Part shown: one piece after another, positions 55,412 to 63,878 of the stretch
Layout: each line of letters starts with the position of its first letter
Position numbering within the stretch: position 1 is the stretch's first letter
From: Pseudoduganella aquatica
GTDB taxonomy: Bacteria > Pseudomonadota > Gammaproteobacteria > Burkholderiales > Burkholderiaceae_D
Assembly (NCBI RefSeq): GCF_009857595.1
Contig: NZ_WWCU01000003.1
Location: 285,674 to 349,673 of the forward strand
Direction of reading: 5' to 3'
Length of the DNA stretch: 64,000 nt
Translations under genes and position numbers: made by a program
Notes under the pieces: model-generated
What the model saw: the letters and a program-made list of their open reading frames with translations, nothing else
What the model was told of the DNA's origin: nothing
Databases searched by the model: none

Positions 55412-57106
55412 TTAAGCAGCCTTCTTCTGGCCCACGACTTCGTCGCGCAGCACGCGGCGCAGGATTTTGCCGACGTTGGTCTTCGGCAGCTCGTCGCGGA
55501 ACTCGATGTATTTCGGCTTCTTGTAACCGGTCAGGTTTTCTTTGCAGTAGGCCATCAGCGTGTCCACGGTCAGGTTCGGGTCCTTGCGCACCACGAACAC
55601 CTTCACCGCCTCGCCGGAATGCTCGTCCGGCACGCCGACACAGGCGCACTCCATCACGCCGGGATGGGCGGCGATGACGCCTTCCACTTCGTTCGGGTAG
55701 ACGTTGAAGCCGGACACCAGCACCATGTCCTTCTTGCGGTCCACAATCTTCACATAGCCGCGCGCGTCCATCACGCCCACGTCGCCGGACTTGAAGTAGC
55801 CGTCCGGCGTCATGACCTTGGCGGTTTCGTCCGGGCGGTTCCAATAGCCCGCCATCACCTGCGGGCCGCGGATGGCGATCTCGCCCGGCTGGCCCAGCGC
55901 CACTTCCTTGCCGTCGTCGTCCAGGATGGCGATGTCGGTCGACGGCACAGGCAGGCCGATGGTGGCGGTGAACTCGGTGCCGTCGGCGCGGTTGCAGGTG
56001 GCCGTGGGCGAGGTCTCGGACAGGCCGTAGCCTTCGATTATCGGCACGCCGGTCACCTTCAGCCACTTGTCGTTGACGGCCTGCTGCACCGCCATGCCGC
56101 CGCCATTGCAGATCACCACGCCGGAGAAGTCCAGCTTGGCGAACTCGGGGTGGTTCACCAGCGCGTTGTACAGCGTGTTCACGGCCGGCAGCATATTGAA
56201 CTTGTACTTGGACAGTTCCTTGATGAAGCCGCCGATGTCGCGCGGATTAGGTATCAGGATGTTCATCGCGCCCATGCGCATGCCCCACATGGCGCACGCC
56301 GTCAGCGCGAAGATGTGGTACAGCGGCAGCGCGCAGACGATGGTGAGCGGCTCGCTGGCCGGCAGCGTCTTCAGGCGCGGCTGCGCCCAGGCTTCGTTCT
56401 GCAGCAGGTTGCCCACGATGTTGCGGTGGGTCAGCGTGGCGCCCTTGGACACGCCGGTGGTGCCGCCCGTGTACTGCAGGAAGGCCACGTCGGAAGCCTG
56501 CAGGTCCACCGGCACGAACTTCATGCCCGCACCCTGCGACAGCGCGTCCTTGAAGCGCACCGCGTTCGGCAGCGAGAAGGCCGGCACCATTTTCTTCACG
56601 TTGCGCACCACGAAGTTGACGATCACGCCCTTCAGGCCGCCCAGCATTTCGCCCATGCTGGCCACCACGATATGCTTGACCTTGGTGCGCGGCAGCACCT
56701 GCTCCAGCGTAGTGGCAAAGTTTTCGAGGATGAGGATGGCTTCGGCGCCGGAGTCGTTCAGCTGGTGCTCCAGCTCGCGCGGCGTGTACAGCGGATTGAC
56801 GTTGACCACGGTATAGCCGGCGCGCAGGATGGCCGCGATGGCGATCGGGTACTGCAGCACATTGGGCATCATCACCGCCACGCGCGCGCCCTTTTTCAGG
56901 CTGCGGCTTTGCAGCCAGGCCGCCAGGCGCTTCGAGTAGCTGTCCAGCTCGGCATACGTGAGGAATTTATCCATGCACACGTAAGCGTTGCGGTCCGCAT
57001 ACTTCTGGAAAGACTCCTCCAGCAGATGCACCAGCGAGCGGTATTGGTTCGGATCAATCTCCGCCGGCACGCCGGGGGGGTACGACTGCAGCCAAATTTT
57101 CTCCAT
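55412..57106 (-). CDS. fadD: Long-chain acyl-CoA ligase, copy 2
   Basis: 564 residues, a tandem paralogue of the next gene on the same strand: shared YTGGTTGVSKGA, YGLSETSPTATCNR, GEIAIRGPQVMAGYWNRPDE and TNVGKILRRVLRDE. The two differ mainly in the 200-300 region around the fatty-acid tunnel, which suggests different chain-length preference (inference). It has a likely promoter and a TetR-like palindrome upstream. Confidence 0.93.
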   Translation of the reverse strand: MEKIWLQSYPPGVPAEIDPNQYRSLVHLLEESFQKYADRNAYVCMDKFLTYAELDSYSKRLAAWLQSRSLKKGARVAVMMPNVLQYPIAIAAILRAGYTVVNVNPLYTPRELEHQLNDSGAEAILILENFATTLEQVLPRTKVKHIVVASMGEMLGGLKGVIVNFVVRNVKKMVPAFSLPNAVRFKDALSQGAGMKFVPVDLQASDVAFLQYTGGTTGVSKGATLTHRNIVGNLLQNEAWAQPRLKTLPASEPLTIVCALPLYHIFALTACAMWGMRMGAMNILIPNPRDIGGFIKELSKYKFNMLPAVNTLYNALVNHPEFAKLDFSGVVICNGGGMAVQQAVNDKWLKVTGVPIIEGYGLSETSPTATCNRADGTEFTATIGLPVPSTDIAILDDDGKEVALGQPGEIAIRGPQVMAGYWNRPDETAKVMTPDGYFKSGDVGVMDARGYVKIVDRKKDMVLVSGFNVYPNEVEGVIAAHPGVMECACVGVPDEHSGEAVKVFVVRKDPNLTVDTLMAYCKENLTGYKKPKYIEFRDELPKTNVGKILRRVLRDEVVGQKKAA

Positions 57107-57154
57107 CCTGTGCCTCGTCTCTTAATATGTTTTTTTGGGTGGCAAACAAAAATA

Positions 57155-57166
57155 GTACGCTCGTAC
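57155..57166. promoter_or_regulatory. Palindrome GTACG-CT-CGTAC upstream of the acyl-CoA ligase
   Basis: Perfect 5-bp arms with a 2-nt centre inside ATAGTACGCTCGTACACA, about 50 nt before the ligase ATG and just downstream of the predicted start of transcription. Shape fits a TetR-type operator such as a fatty-acid-responsive repressor; the protein is not identified. Confidence 0.45.
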
Positions 57167-57180
57167 ACAAACTGAGTAAG

Positions 57181-57209
57181 ATGCTATCGGGCGCAACGCT
57201 AGTATGCAA
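57181..57209 (-). promoter_or_regulatory. Possible sigma70 promoter of the acyl-CoA ligase gene
   Basis: On the minus strand TTGCAT (57204-57209 as complement), 17-nt spacer, TAGCAT (57181-57186 as complement). The palindrome at 57155-57166 would cover the first transcribed bases. Confidence 0.4.
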
Positions 57210-57282
57210 GCGCTTTTGCAGATTTCGAACCCCTGCTCTATCGATGACTGCCCCGGCCAGATCTGCTGCGGCGCAGCAAATT

Positions 57283-58410
57283 TCACCGTTCCGGCGAAGC
57301 TATCGATTGCGTAGCGACCGTATCGGGCTGGGGTGGCGGCGGCTGCCCCAGATGCAGCAGGCGAGCCTGCCGTTCGGACAAGCTCAGAGTGGACATGCCT
57401 TGCACCGCAGCATAAAAACGCGGGAAGGTTTTTTCCTGCACCAGCAAGGCGCGGAAGCCCGGTAAAAAATCATTATAGGTTGCAACAGATGCAAGATGGG
57501 CGTTGTTGAGCGGCTCGGCGAAGAAGCGATCATAGCCCGTGTAGCCGCCCCAGCTGTTGATCTTCATCAGCCGGTATTCCTCTTTCAGCGCGGCGAAGAT
57601 GCGCAGCTTCTCCTCGTGCTTTTTCTTGTCGCTGACCTTGCGCGCATAGTTCGACGCCAGCAGCGCGCGGTGCCGCACCAGCAGGTCCAGGAAGTCGCGC
57701 CGGCGCGCGCTGTAGCGGTCATAGGCCTCGCGCATGGCCGGGTTGCCGTACATGTCCAGCCAGCGCTGCACGCCGGCCTCCTCCACCGCCGTGGCGAAGG
57801 CTTCGTTGAAACGCGAGTCGCCCTGCATATAGGCCACCTGGTGCGCCAGCTCGTGGAACACCATGCGCGCCAGTTCGGCGTCCGAATAATTGATGAAGGA
57901 GGACAGCAGCGGGTCGCTGAACCAGCCCAGTGTGGAATAGGCCGGCACGCCGCCCAGCTGCACGTCGTTGCCCTCCTTGCGCAGTTCGTCGGCGTAGGCT
58001 TCCGCATCCTCCTTGCTGTAGTAGCCGCGGTAGCTGACGCAGCCCGCCACCGGGAAGCACCACTGGATGGGGCGCAGCGACAGCGAGGGCGTGGCCACCA
58101 CGTTCCACAGCACGTAGGGGCGGTTCAGGGCGGCGTAGTTGCGGTAGCTGGCATTGTCCGGCAGGCCCAGTTCCTTGACGGCGAAGCGGCGTATCAGCAG
58201 CGCCTTTTCCAGGCGCGCCTTGAGTTTGGGGTCGGTAGTGGGGTCGCCCAGCCAGTCTTCGATGGGGCGGGCTTCGGACCAGAGCGCGTACTGGCCCTGG
58301 GCCGCCTGGAAGTAGTACTTAAACTGGGCGCAGCCGGCCAGCATCAATGCGCACGCCCCCGCCGCCAGCCAGAATCTGGCGCGCATTAACTGTCGGGCAA
58401 ATTTGCGCAT
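57283..58410 (-). CDS. Predicted lipoprotein aminopeptidase
   Basis: 375 residues. Signal peptide with lipobox LAGC (24-27), so a lipid-anchored periplasmic protein. Zinc metallopeptidase motif HELAH at 186-190 (VFHELAHQVAYMQ) with the third ligand probably E203 in FNEAFATAVEEAG, a gluzincin pattern. Matches the family annotated putative aminopeptidase (PF10023 type, from memory). Substrate unknown. Start has GAGAG upstream. Follows the molybdopterin oxidoreductase gene by 9 nt on the same strand. Confidence 0.88.
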   Translation of the reverse strand: MRKFARQLMRARFWLAAGACALMLAGCAQFKYYFQAAQGQYALWSEARPIEDWLGDPTTDPKLKARLEKALLIRRFAVKELGLPDNASYRNYAALNRPYVLWNVVATPSLSLRPIQWCFPVAGCVSYRGYYSKEDAEAYADELRKEGNDVQLGGVPAYSTLGWFSDPLLSSFINYSDAELARMVFHELAHQVAYMQGDSRFNEAFATAVEEAGVQRWLDMYGNPAMREAYDRYSARRRDFLDLLVRHRALLASNYARKVSDKKKHEEKLRIFAALKEEYRLMKINSWGGYTGYDRFFAEPLNNAHLASVATYNDFLPGFRALLVQEKTFPRFYAAVQGMSTLSLSERQARLLHLGQPPPPQPDTVATQSIASPER

Positions 58411-58419
58411 TGTTCACTC

Positions 58420-60510
58420 TCAAGCGGCTTTCTCCACTTGGACCAGTGTATCGTAAAAAGTCGGCGCGCGGCCCATATCGGTAAGGCGCTGGCTGGTCAC
58501 TTCGTTGGCGTTCTTGCCGTCGCCGGCGAGCTTCTTCCACCATACGGACAGGCCCACCACGAGGCCCGCGCGGGCCTTGTCGGTGACCCGCAATTTACAT
58601 ACGAATGAGCCACGATCGTTGTATATGCGCACCATTTCACCGTGCGCCACGCCGCGCGCGGCCGCGTCGTCCGGGTGCATGTCCAGCTGCGGCTCGCCCT
58701 CGGTGGCGCGCAAGCTGGTCACATTGACAAAAGTGGAGTTCAGGAAGTTGCGCTGCGGCGGGGAGATCATCGCCAGCGGGTAGCGCGCGGCCAGTTCCGG
58801 ATTGCTGGCGCGCGATTCGTAGGGCGCGATATAGGCCGGCAGCGGATCCAGGCCGTCGGCCAGCATCTGCGCCGAATAGAACTCGCATTTGCCGGACGGC
58901 GTGGGGAAGCCGCCCTGCGCGAACGGCGCGGACGGCATGTTCAGGCGCTGCCAGCCCTTGCGCTTGAGCGACTCCCAGTCGAAGTGGATGGCGCGGCTGT
59001 CTTTCGCGTCGAAGCTCTGCGCCGCCAGTTCCTCGTCGCTCTCGCGGAAGCAGGGGTCGTCCAGCCCCATGCGCGCGGCCAGCAGGCGGAAGATCTCCGT
59101 GTTCGGCTTGGCCTCGCCCATGGGGGCGACGGCTGCGTTATTGGCCATTATGTACAGGTGGCCGTAGGAGGTGTGCACGTCCACGTGTTCCAGCTGCGTG
59201 GTGGCCGGCAGCACGATGTCGGCGTAGTCGGCGGTGTCGGTCTGGAAGTGCTCCAGCACCACCGTGAACAGGTCCTCGCGCGCAAAACCGGCCGCCACCT
59301 TGGGCGAATCCGGCGCCACCGCCACCGGGTTGGAGTTGTACACGATAACCGCCTCGATCTGCGGGCCGAACTCCGGCGACGCGGGGCGCAGCAAGTCGTC
59401 GCCTATGGTGGACATATTGATGGTGCGCGGCATGCGGGCGTGCTGGCGCAGCATGTCCGTGCCTTGCAACAGCGCCTTGTTGGACGGGAAGGAACCGCTG
59501 GAGGACAGCTGCACGCCGCCGGCCGCATGGCGCCAGGCGCCCACCAGCGCAGGCAGGCAGGCGATATTGCGCACCGCCATGCCGCCACCGCGCACGCGCT
59601 GCACGCCGTAGTTGGTGCGGATGGCGACCGGTTCGCCCTGCTTTGCCATGCCGCCGTACAAACGCGCCAGCTCCACCACTTCCTGCACCGTGATGCCGCA
59701 GGTTTCGGCGGTGCGCTCCGGCGTCCATTCCGCCGCGCGCGCCTTCAGCTGCTCGAAGCCCAACGTGTATTGCGCAATGTAATCGTGGTCCAGCAGGTCT
59801 TCGGCGATCAGCACATGCATCATGCCCAAGGCCAGCGCCGCGTCGGTGCCCGGCAGCAGGGCGATGTGCTGGTGGCACTTCTCGGCCGTCAGCGAGCGGT
59901 AGGGGTCGATGGCGATCAGCTTGGCGCCGTTGCGCTTGGCCGCTTGCGCGCGGGTCCAGAAATGCAGGTTGGAAGCGATGGGATTGCCGCCCCAGATAAT
60001 GATCAGCTTGGCGTCCTGGAAATGCTCCAGGTCGGTGCCGATGGAGCCGCCCACCGTGTATTTGTAGCCGGTGGCGCCGGCCGTGGCGCAAATGGTGCGG
60101 TCCAGCAGCGAGGCGCCCAGCTTGTGGAAGAAGCGGCCCGACATGGCCTCGCCCTGCAGCAGCCCCATGGTGCCGGCGTAGCTGTACGGCAGCAGCGCTT
60201 CCGGCGCGCGGGCAACGATGGGCTTCAGCCTGGCGGCGATGGTGTCCAGCGCCTCGTCCCAGCTGATGCGCTCGAACTTGCCCTCGCCCTTCTTGCCCAC
60301 GCGGCGCAGCGGGTGCAGCAGGCGGTCCGCATGGTAGGTGCGCTCGGCGTAGCGCGCCACTTTCGTGCACAGCACGCCGCCGGTGGGCGGGTGGTCCGGG
60401 TCGCCCTTCACTTCGGTGGCGACGCCGTCCTCCACGGTGACGATGAGGGCGCAGGTGTCGGGACAATCGTGCGGGCAGGCGGCACGGACGTGGCTGGTAG
60501 TGGTGGTCAT
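58420..60510 (-). CDS. Molybdopterin oxidoreductase
   Basis: 696 residues from the ATG at 60510 (no convincing ribosome-binding site; upstream in-frame codons are non-homologous). Cytoplasmic enzyme of the DMSO-reductase superfamily: 4Fe-4S cysteines C12, C16, C20 and C48 (CPHDCPDTC then GGVLCTK), bis-MGD binding core with IWGGNPIASNLHFWTRAQAA, TNYGVQRVRGGGMAVRNIAC and a C-terminal domain NFLNSTFVNVTSLRATEGEP. No Tat signal. Resembles formate-dehydrogenase/ biotin-sulfoxide-like orphan members; electron partner and substrate unknown. Confidence 0.9.
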   Translation of the reverse strand: MTTTTSHVRAACPHDCPDTCALIVTVEDGVATEVKGDPDHPPTGGVLCTKVARYAERTYHADRLLHPLRRVGKKGEGKFERISWDEALDTIAARLKPIVARAPEALLPYSYAGTMGLLQGEAMSGRFFHKLGASLLDRTICATAGATGYKYTVGGSIGTDLEHFQDAKLIIIWGGNPIASNLHFWTRAQAAKRNGAKLIAIDPYRSLTAEKCHQHIALLPGTDAALALGMMHVLIAEDLLDHDYIAQYTLGFEQLKARAAEWTPERTAETCGITVQEVVELARLYGGMAKQGEPVAIRTNYGVQRVRGGGMAVRNIACLPALVGAWRHAAGGVQLSSSGSFPSNKALLQGTDMLRQHARMPRTINMSTIGDDLLRPASPEFGPQIEAVIVYNSNPVAVAPDSPKVAAGFAREDLFTVVLEHFQTDTADYADIVLPATTQLEHVDVHTSYGHLYIMANNAAVAPMGEAKPNTEIFRLLAARMGLDDPCFRESDEELAAQSFDAKDSRAIHFDWESLKRKGWQRLNMPSAPFAQGGFPTPSGKCEFYSAQMLADGLDPLPAYIAPYESRASNPELAARYPLAMISPPQRNFLNSTFVNVTSLRATEGEPQLDMHPDDAAARGVAHGEMVRIYNDRGSFVCKLRVTDKARAGLVVGLSVWWKKLAGDGKNANEVTSQRLTDMGRAPTFYDTLVQVEKAA

Positions 60511-60673
60511 GGCGTAGGCTGGCGGGTCCGGAAAAACAAACGTCGAAAGCGCTATCGTAAACGATTCCGGGCGCCCCCATCCGGCAGCGGCTAAGGCTAC
60601 AATGGCTATACCGCTATGTGGCATAACGTCTTATCAAGACGTGCAGCAAGAACATAATACTGGAGAGCCCAGA

Positions 60674-61870
60674 ATGAAACTTGTAGAACCGATTATTGCG
60701 TTCCAATCCGAGCTGCAGCAGATCCGGCGCGATCTGCACGCGCACCCGGAACTTTGCTATGAGGAAGTACGCACTTCCGACGTGGTGGCCGCCAAGCTGG
60801 CCGAATGGGGCATCCCCGTGGTGCGCGGGCTGGGCCTGACCGGCGTGGTCGGCATCATCAAGAACGGCACCTCGGAGCGCGCCATCGGCCTGCGCGCCGA
60901 CATGGACGCCTTGCCCATGCAGGAGATCAACACCTTCGCGCATGCCTCCAGGCACCCCGGCAAGATGCACGCCTGCGGCCACGACGGCCACACCGCCATG
61001 CTGCTGGGCGCGGCGCACCACCTGGCGCAACAGCGTGATTTCGACGGCACGGTCTACCTGATCTTCCAGCCGGCCGAAGAAGGCGGCGCCGGCGCGCGCC
61101 GCATGATAGAGGACGGCCTGTTCGAGCGCTTCCCCATGGAGGCGGTGTACGGCATGCACAACTGGCCCGGCATGCCGGCCGGCGCCTTCGGCGTGTGCGA
61201 AGGCCCGATGATGGCGTCCAGCAATGAATTCCATGTGACCATACGCGGCAAGGGCGCGCACGCAGCCCAGCCGCACAAGGGCATCGATCCCATCATGGTG
61301 GCGGTGCAGATTGCGCAAGCCTGGCAAACCATTATCACGCGCAATAAGAGCCCGCTCGATACGGCGGTGCTGTCCATCACGCAGATCCACGCGGGCAGCG
61401 CAACCAATGTCATCCCCGACGACGCCAAGATGGTGGGCACGGTGCGCACCTTCACCACCGGCGTGCTGGACCTGGTGGAGCAGCGCATGCGCGTGCTGGC
61501 CGAGAACATCGCAGCGGGCTTCGACGCCGAGGTGGATTTCGCCTTCAAACGGAACTATCCGCCGCTGGTGAACCACGCCAAGGAAACGCAGTTCGCGGTG
61601 GAAGTGATGAAGGCCGTGGCCGGCGCAGACAAGGTGGACAGCCAGGTCGAGCCGACCATGGGCGCGGAGGACTTCGCCTTCTTCCTGCAGGAAAAGCCGG
61701 GCTGCTACATCTTCCTGGGCAACGGCGACGGCGACCACCGCGACGGCGGCCACGGCCTGGGTCCCTGCGTGCTGCACAACGGCAGCTACGACTTCAACGA
61801 CAACCTGCTGCCCATAGGCGCCAGCTTCTGGGTGCGGCTGGCGGAAACGGCGCTGCCGCTTGCACGCTGA
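60674..61870 (+). CDS. M20 family amidohydrolase (hippurate hydrolase type)
   Basis: 398 residues from the ATG at 60674, preceded by GGAGAG; the frame is open further up but without a site. Metal-dependent deacylase of N-acyl amino acids. Ligands visible: C101 and H103 in MHACGHDGHTAML, E135/E136 in FQPAEEGGAG, His in AVYGMHNWPGMPAG, and a late His in DGGHGLGPCVLHNGS. Substrate unknown; indole-acetyl or hippuryl amino acids are typical. Divergent from the molybdopterin gene. A degenerate REP starts 4 nt after the stop. Confidence 0.93.
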   Translation: MKLVEPIIAFQSELQQIRRDLHAHPELCYEEVRTSDVVAAKLAEWGIPVVRGLGLTGVVGIIKNGTSERAIGLRADMDALPMQEINTFAHASRHPGKMHACGHDGHTAMLLGAAHHLAQQRDFDGTVYLIFQPAEEGGAGARRMIEDGLFERFPMEAVYGMHNWPGMPAGAFGVCEGPMMASSNEFHVTIRGKGAHAAQPHKGIDPIMVAVQIAQAWQTIITRNKSPLDTAVLSITQIHAGSATNVIPDDAKMVGTVRTFTTGVLDLVEQRMRVLAENIAAGFDAEVDFAFKRNYPPLVNHAKETQFAVEVMKAVAGADKVDSQVEPTMGAEDFAFFLQEKPGCYIFLGNGDGDHRDGGHGLGPCVLHNGSYDFNDNLLPIGASFWVRLAETALPLAR

Positions 61871-61874
61871 GCCT

Positions 61875-61981
61875 GGCGGGTTACGGCGCCCCCAGCTCGG
61901 CGCCCCCACCAAACCCGCCCCACGGTCCTCAACGCGGCCGGGCGCGTAGGGCGGGTTAGCGGCAACGCCGCGTAACCCGCC
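61875..61981. repeat. REP inverted pair (BIME), locus 6, one arm degenerate
   Basis: Units 61875-61923 (minus; the head reads CCAC in place of CTAC and the centre is expanded) and 61946-61981 (plus, intact), 22-nt spacer, heads inward. It fills the gap between two convergent genes, 4 nt from one stop and 1 nt from the other. Confidence 0.8.
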
Positions 61982-61982
61982 G

Positions 61983-62879
61983 TCACGGCAGCTGATCCGC
62001 CCCCTCCCCCACGCGGTGCCCGGTATTGAGCTGCTCCAAAGCCAGCAGCGCCGCCGAGTGATCCGCGTGCGGAAACACATCCGCAATCGCCTCATAGCGC
62101 CGCGTCACCAGCTCCGTCACCGGAAGCTGCACGCCCGCCGCAGCCGCTGCAGCCAGGATGTTGTTCTGGTCCTTGAGCTGGGTGCGCACCTGTCCGCCCG
62201 GCATGAAATTGCGCTCCAGCATGCGCTGGCCATGTACTTCCAGTATCTTGCTCTCTGCAAAACCCCCCCGTATCGCCGACCGCACGGCAGCAGGGTCCGC
62301 GCCAGCCGCCTGCGCCAGCAGCAGCGCCTCCGCAATGATGTTCAGCGTGCCGCCCACGATCAGCTGGTTGCACAGTTTCGCCACCTGCCCGCTGCCCGCC
62401 GGCCCCACCAGCGTGGCGCGGCCCATGGCGGCGAACACCGGCTCGGCGCGCGCAAAATCCTCCGCATCGCCGCCCGCCATGATGGCCAGCGTGCCCGCCT
62501 GCGCACCGCCCACGCCGCCCGACACCGGCGCGTCCACAAAGCGGCAGCCGCCCGCCGTCAGCCGCGCGTGGAAGGCCTGCGCCTCGGACTGGCGCGTGGA
62601 ACTCATGTCTATCCACAGCGCGCCGGGCCGCAGCGCCGGCAGGGCGGCGTCGATTACCAGGCCCACCACCGGCCCGGCCTCCAGCATGGAAATCACGATG
62701 TCCGCCGAACTCACGGCATCGTCCAGATCGGCCACCGGCATGGCGCCGAATTCAGCCAGCGGCTCGGCCTTGCTGGCCGTGCGGTTCCAGACCGTGACGG
62801 CGAAACCGGCGCGCAGCAAACAGCGCACCATGGGCTCTCCCATCAAGCCGATACCAAGAAATGAAATTTGCGTTGACAA
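61983..62879 (-). CDS. 3-hydroxyisobutyrate dehydrogenase-like NAD(P) oxidoreductase
   Basis: 298 residues with a TTG start at 62879 chosen because AGGAG stands 8 nt upstream and the protein then begins (M)STQISFLGIGLMGEPMVRCL, exactly at the Rossmann strand; an ATG 33 nt further up lacks a site. GxGxMG at 9-14, VDAPVSGGVGGAQAGTLAIM, and catalytic Lys in GSGQVAKLCNQLIVGG. Family oxidises beta-hydroxy acids such as 3-hydroxyisobutyrate, tartronate semialdehyde or 6-phosphogluconate; which one is unclear. Cytoplasmic. Confidence 0.9.
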   Translation of the reverse strand: MSTQISFLGIGLMGEPMVRCLLRAGFAVTVWNRTASKAEPLAEFGAMPVADLDDAVSSADIVISMLEAGPVVGLVIDAALPALRPGALWIDMSSTRQSEAQAFHARLTAGGCRFVDAPVSGGVGGAQAGTLAIMAGGDAEDFARAEPVFAAMGRATLVGPAGSGQVAKLCNQLIVGGTLNIIAEALLLAQAAGADPAAVRSAIRGGFAESKILEVHGQRMLERNFMPGGQVRTQLKDQNNILAAAAAAGVQLPVTELVTRRYEAIADVFPHADHSAALLALEQLNTGHRVGEGADQLP

Positions 62880-62971
62880 TGTGTTGACTCCTGAGTGAAC
62901 AATATTGAGCATGTACTAACAATATTAGCGCCTCCAGAACGATTTTGTGAATCTCGGTAAAATGAAGGACT

Positions 62972-62993
62972 GCTATATAACTCGACATATAGC
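62972..62993. promoter_or_regulatory. Inverted repeat GCTATAT-N8-ATATAGC upstream of pagL
   Basis: Perfect 7-bp arms with an 8-nt centre, ending 19 nt before the PagL ATG at 63013, in AT-rich sequence. Could be an operator overlapping the -10 region (TATATAA) or a leader hairpin. Confidence 0.4.
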
Positions 62994-63012
62994 ATTGACA
63001 CTGAAAGTAGCC

Positions 63013-63558
63013 ATGCAAATCAAAAAACTCCTCGCGGCCACCGCCGCACTTCTGGCAACGCAAGCAGCGTTTGCCGGCGACAAACTGGTCGACACATCCT
63101 ACGTCGAATACGCCAGCGCCTCCAAAATCCAGATGGCGCGTATCGGCGCCACCTCGGACTGGAACAAGCAGTGGTTCCCGTCCAACGGCAGCAGCCTGAG
63201 CGGCTACTGGGACGCCAGCTTCGGCGCCTGGCACGGTACCAAGGCCAACAATGTTCCAGGCGCGACCCAGAACCTGGTCGACATCGGCCTGACGCCGGTG
63301 TTCCGCTACGGCGCGGACAACAAGAAGGGCTTCTATGTCGAAGGCGGCATCGGCGTGCATGTGTTGTCCAAGCTGTACAACAACAACGACGACAAGCTGG
63401 CCACGGCCTTCCAGTTCGGCGACCACATCGGCGTGGGCTATGTGTTCAACAACAACTGGGAAGTGGCCGCCAAGATCCAGCACTTCTCGAACGGCGGCAT
63501 CAAGAAGCCGAACAGCGGCGTCGATTACGCCGTGGTGAAGCTGGCCTACCGCTACTAA
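63013..63558 (+). CDS. pagL: Lipid A 3-O-deacylase (PagL-like)
   Basis: Outer-membrane enzyme that trims the 3-position acyl chain of lipid A. 181 residues from the ATG at 63013, which opens the signal peptide MQIKKLLAATAALLATQAAF (cleavage near AFA, residue 21). Eight-stranded barrel pattern; catalytic H157 and S159 in IQHFSNGG with N160, followed by IKKPNSGVDYAVVK. In Pseudomonas PagL the acid is Glu at +14 from the His; here that place holds D171. C-terminal aromatic Tyr fits barrel assembly. It ends 14 nt before a strong terminator. Confidence 0.88.
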   Translation: MQIKKLLAATAALLATQAAFAGDKLVDTSYVEYASASKIQMARIGATSDWNKQWFPSNGSSLSGYWDASFGAWHGTKANNVPGATQNLVDIGLTPVFRYGADNKKGFYVEGGIGVHVLSKLYNNNDDKLATAFQFGDHIGVGYVFNNNWEVAAKIQHFSNGGIKKPNSGVDYAVVKLAYRY

Positions 63559-63572
63559 GCATGGTCAGGGAG

Positions 63573-63598
63573 CCTCCGCTGCGGCGGAGGTTTTTTTT
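63573..63598 (+). terminator. Rho-independent terminator of pagL
   Basis: CCTCCGC, a four-base loop, GCGGAGG then eight T. Perfect 7-bp stem, 14 nt after the stop. Confidence 0.9.
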
Positions 63599-63613
63599 CG
63601 TGCGCGCAAATGC

Positions 63614-63649
63614 AAAAAAGCCCACCAAGATCACTTGGTGGGCTTTTTC
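63614..63649 (-). terminator. Terminator of the rRNA operon (bidirectional form)
   Basis: AAAAAGCCCACCAAG and CTTGGTGGGCTTTTT, 15-bp perfect stem around a 4-nt loop with T runs on both sides. It stands 10 nt after the 5S rRNA on the minus strand, and can also back up the pagL terminator. Confidence 0.9.
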
Positions 63650-63659
63650 TTTATAACTA

Positions 63660-63773
63660 GCCTGACGATAACCTACTTTCACACTGGTTGCAGCACTATC
63701 ATCGGCGCAAAATCGTTTCACGGTCCTGTTCGGGATGGGAAGGGGTGGGACCGATTTGCTATGGTCATCAGGC
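63660..63773 (-). rRNA. rrf: 5S ribosomal RNA
   Basis: On the minus strand it starts GCCTGATGACCATAGC and ends GTTATCGTCAGGC, so the two ends pair as the helix I stem. It contains the conserved CCCATCCCGAACAGG loop and GTGAAAC and GATGATAGTG blocks. About 114 nt, normal size. It follows the 23S gene. Confidence 0.96.
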
Positions 63774-63878
63774 TTTGACTTGTACGCTGCGTGCTATGGC
63801 ACGCAGCTGCAATCTGGAAGAAGTAAATTCGGGTAGTAATTCAAACACAGGCAAATGCGATATAACCGTCAAGGTTAT

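Noticed and set aside
57107..57282. Gene search in the gap upstream of the acyl-CoA ligase
   Set aside because: Only a promoter-like pair and a palindrome; the plus-strand frame at 57127-57465 runs antisense into the aminopeptidase gene and looks like a shadow.
63774..63878. Possible tRNA in the 23S-5S spacer
   Set aside because: No cloverleaf arms or T-loop consensus in the 105 nt.
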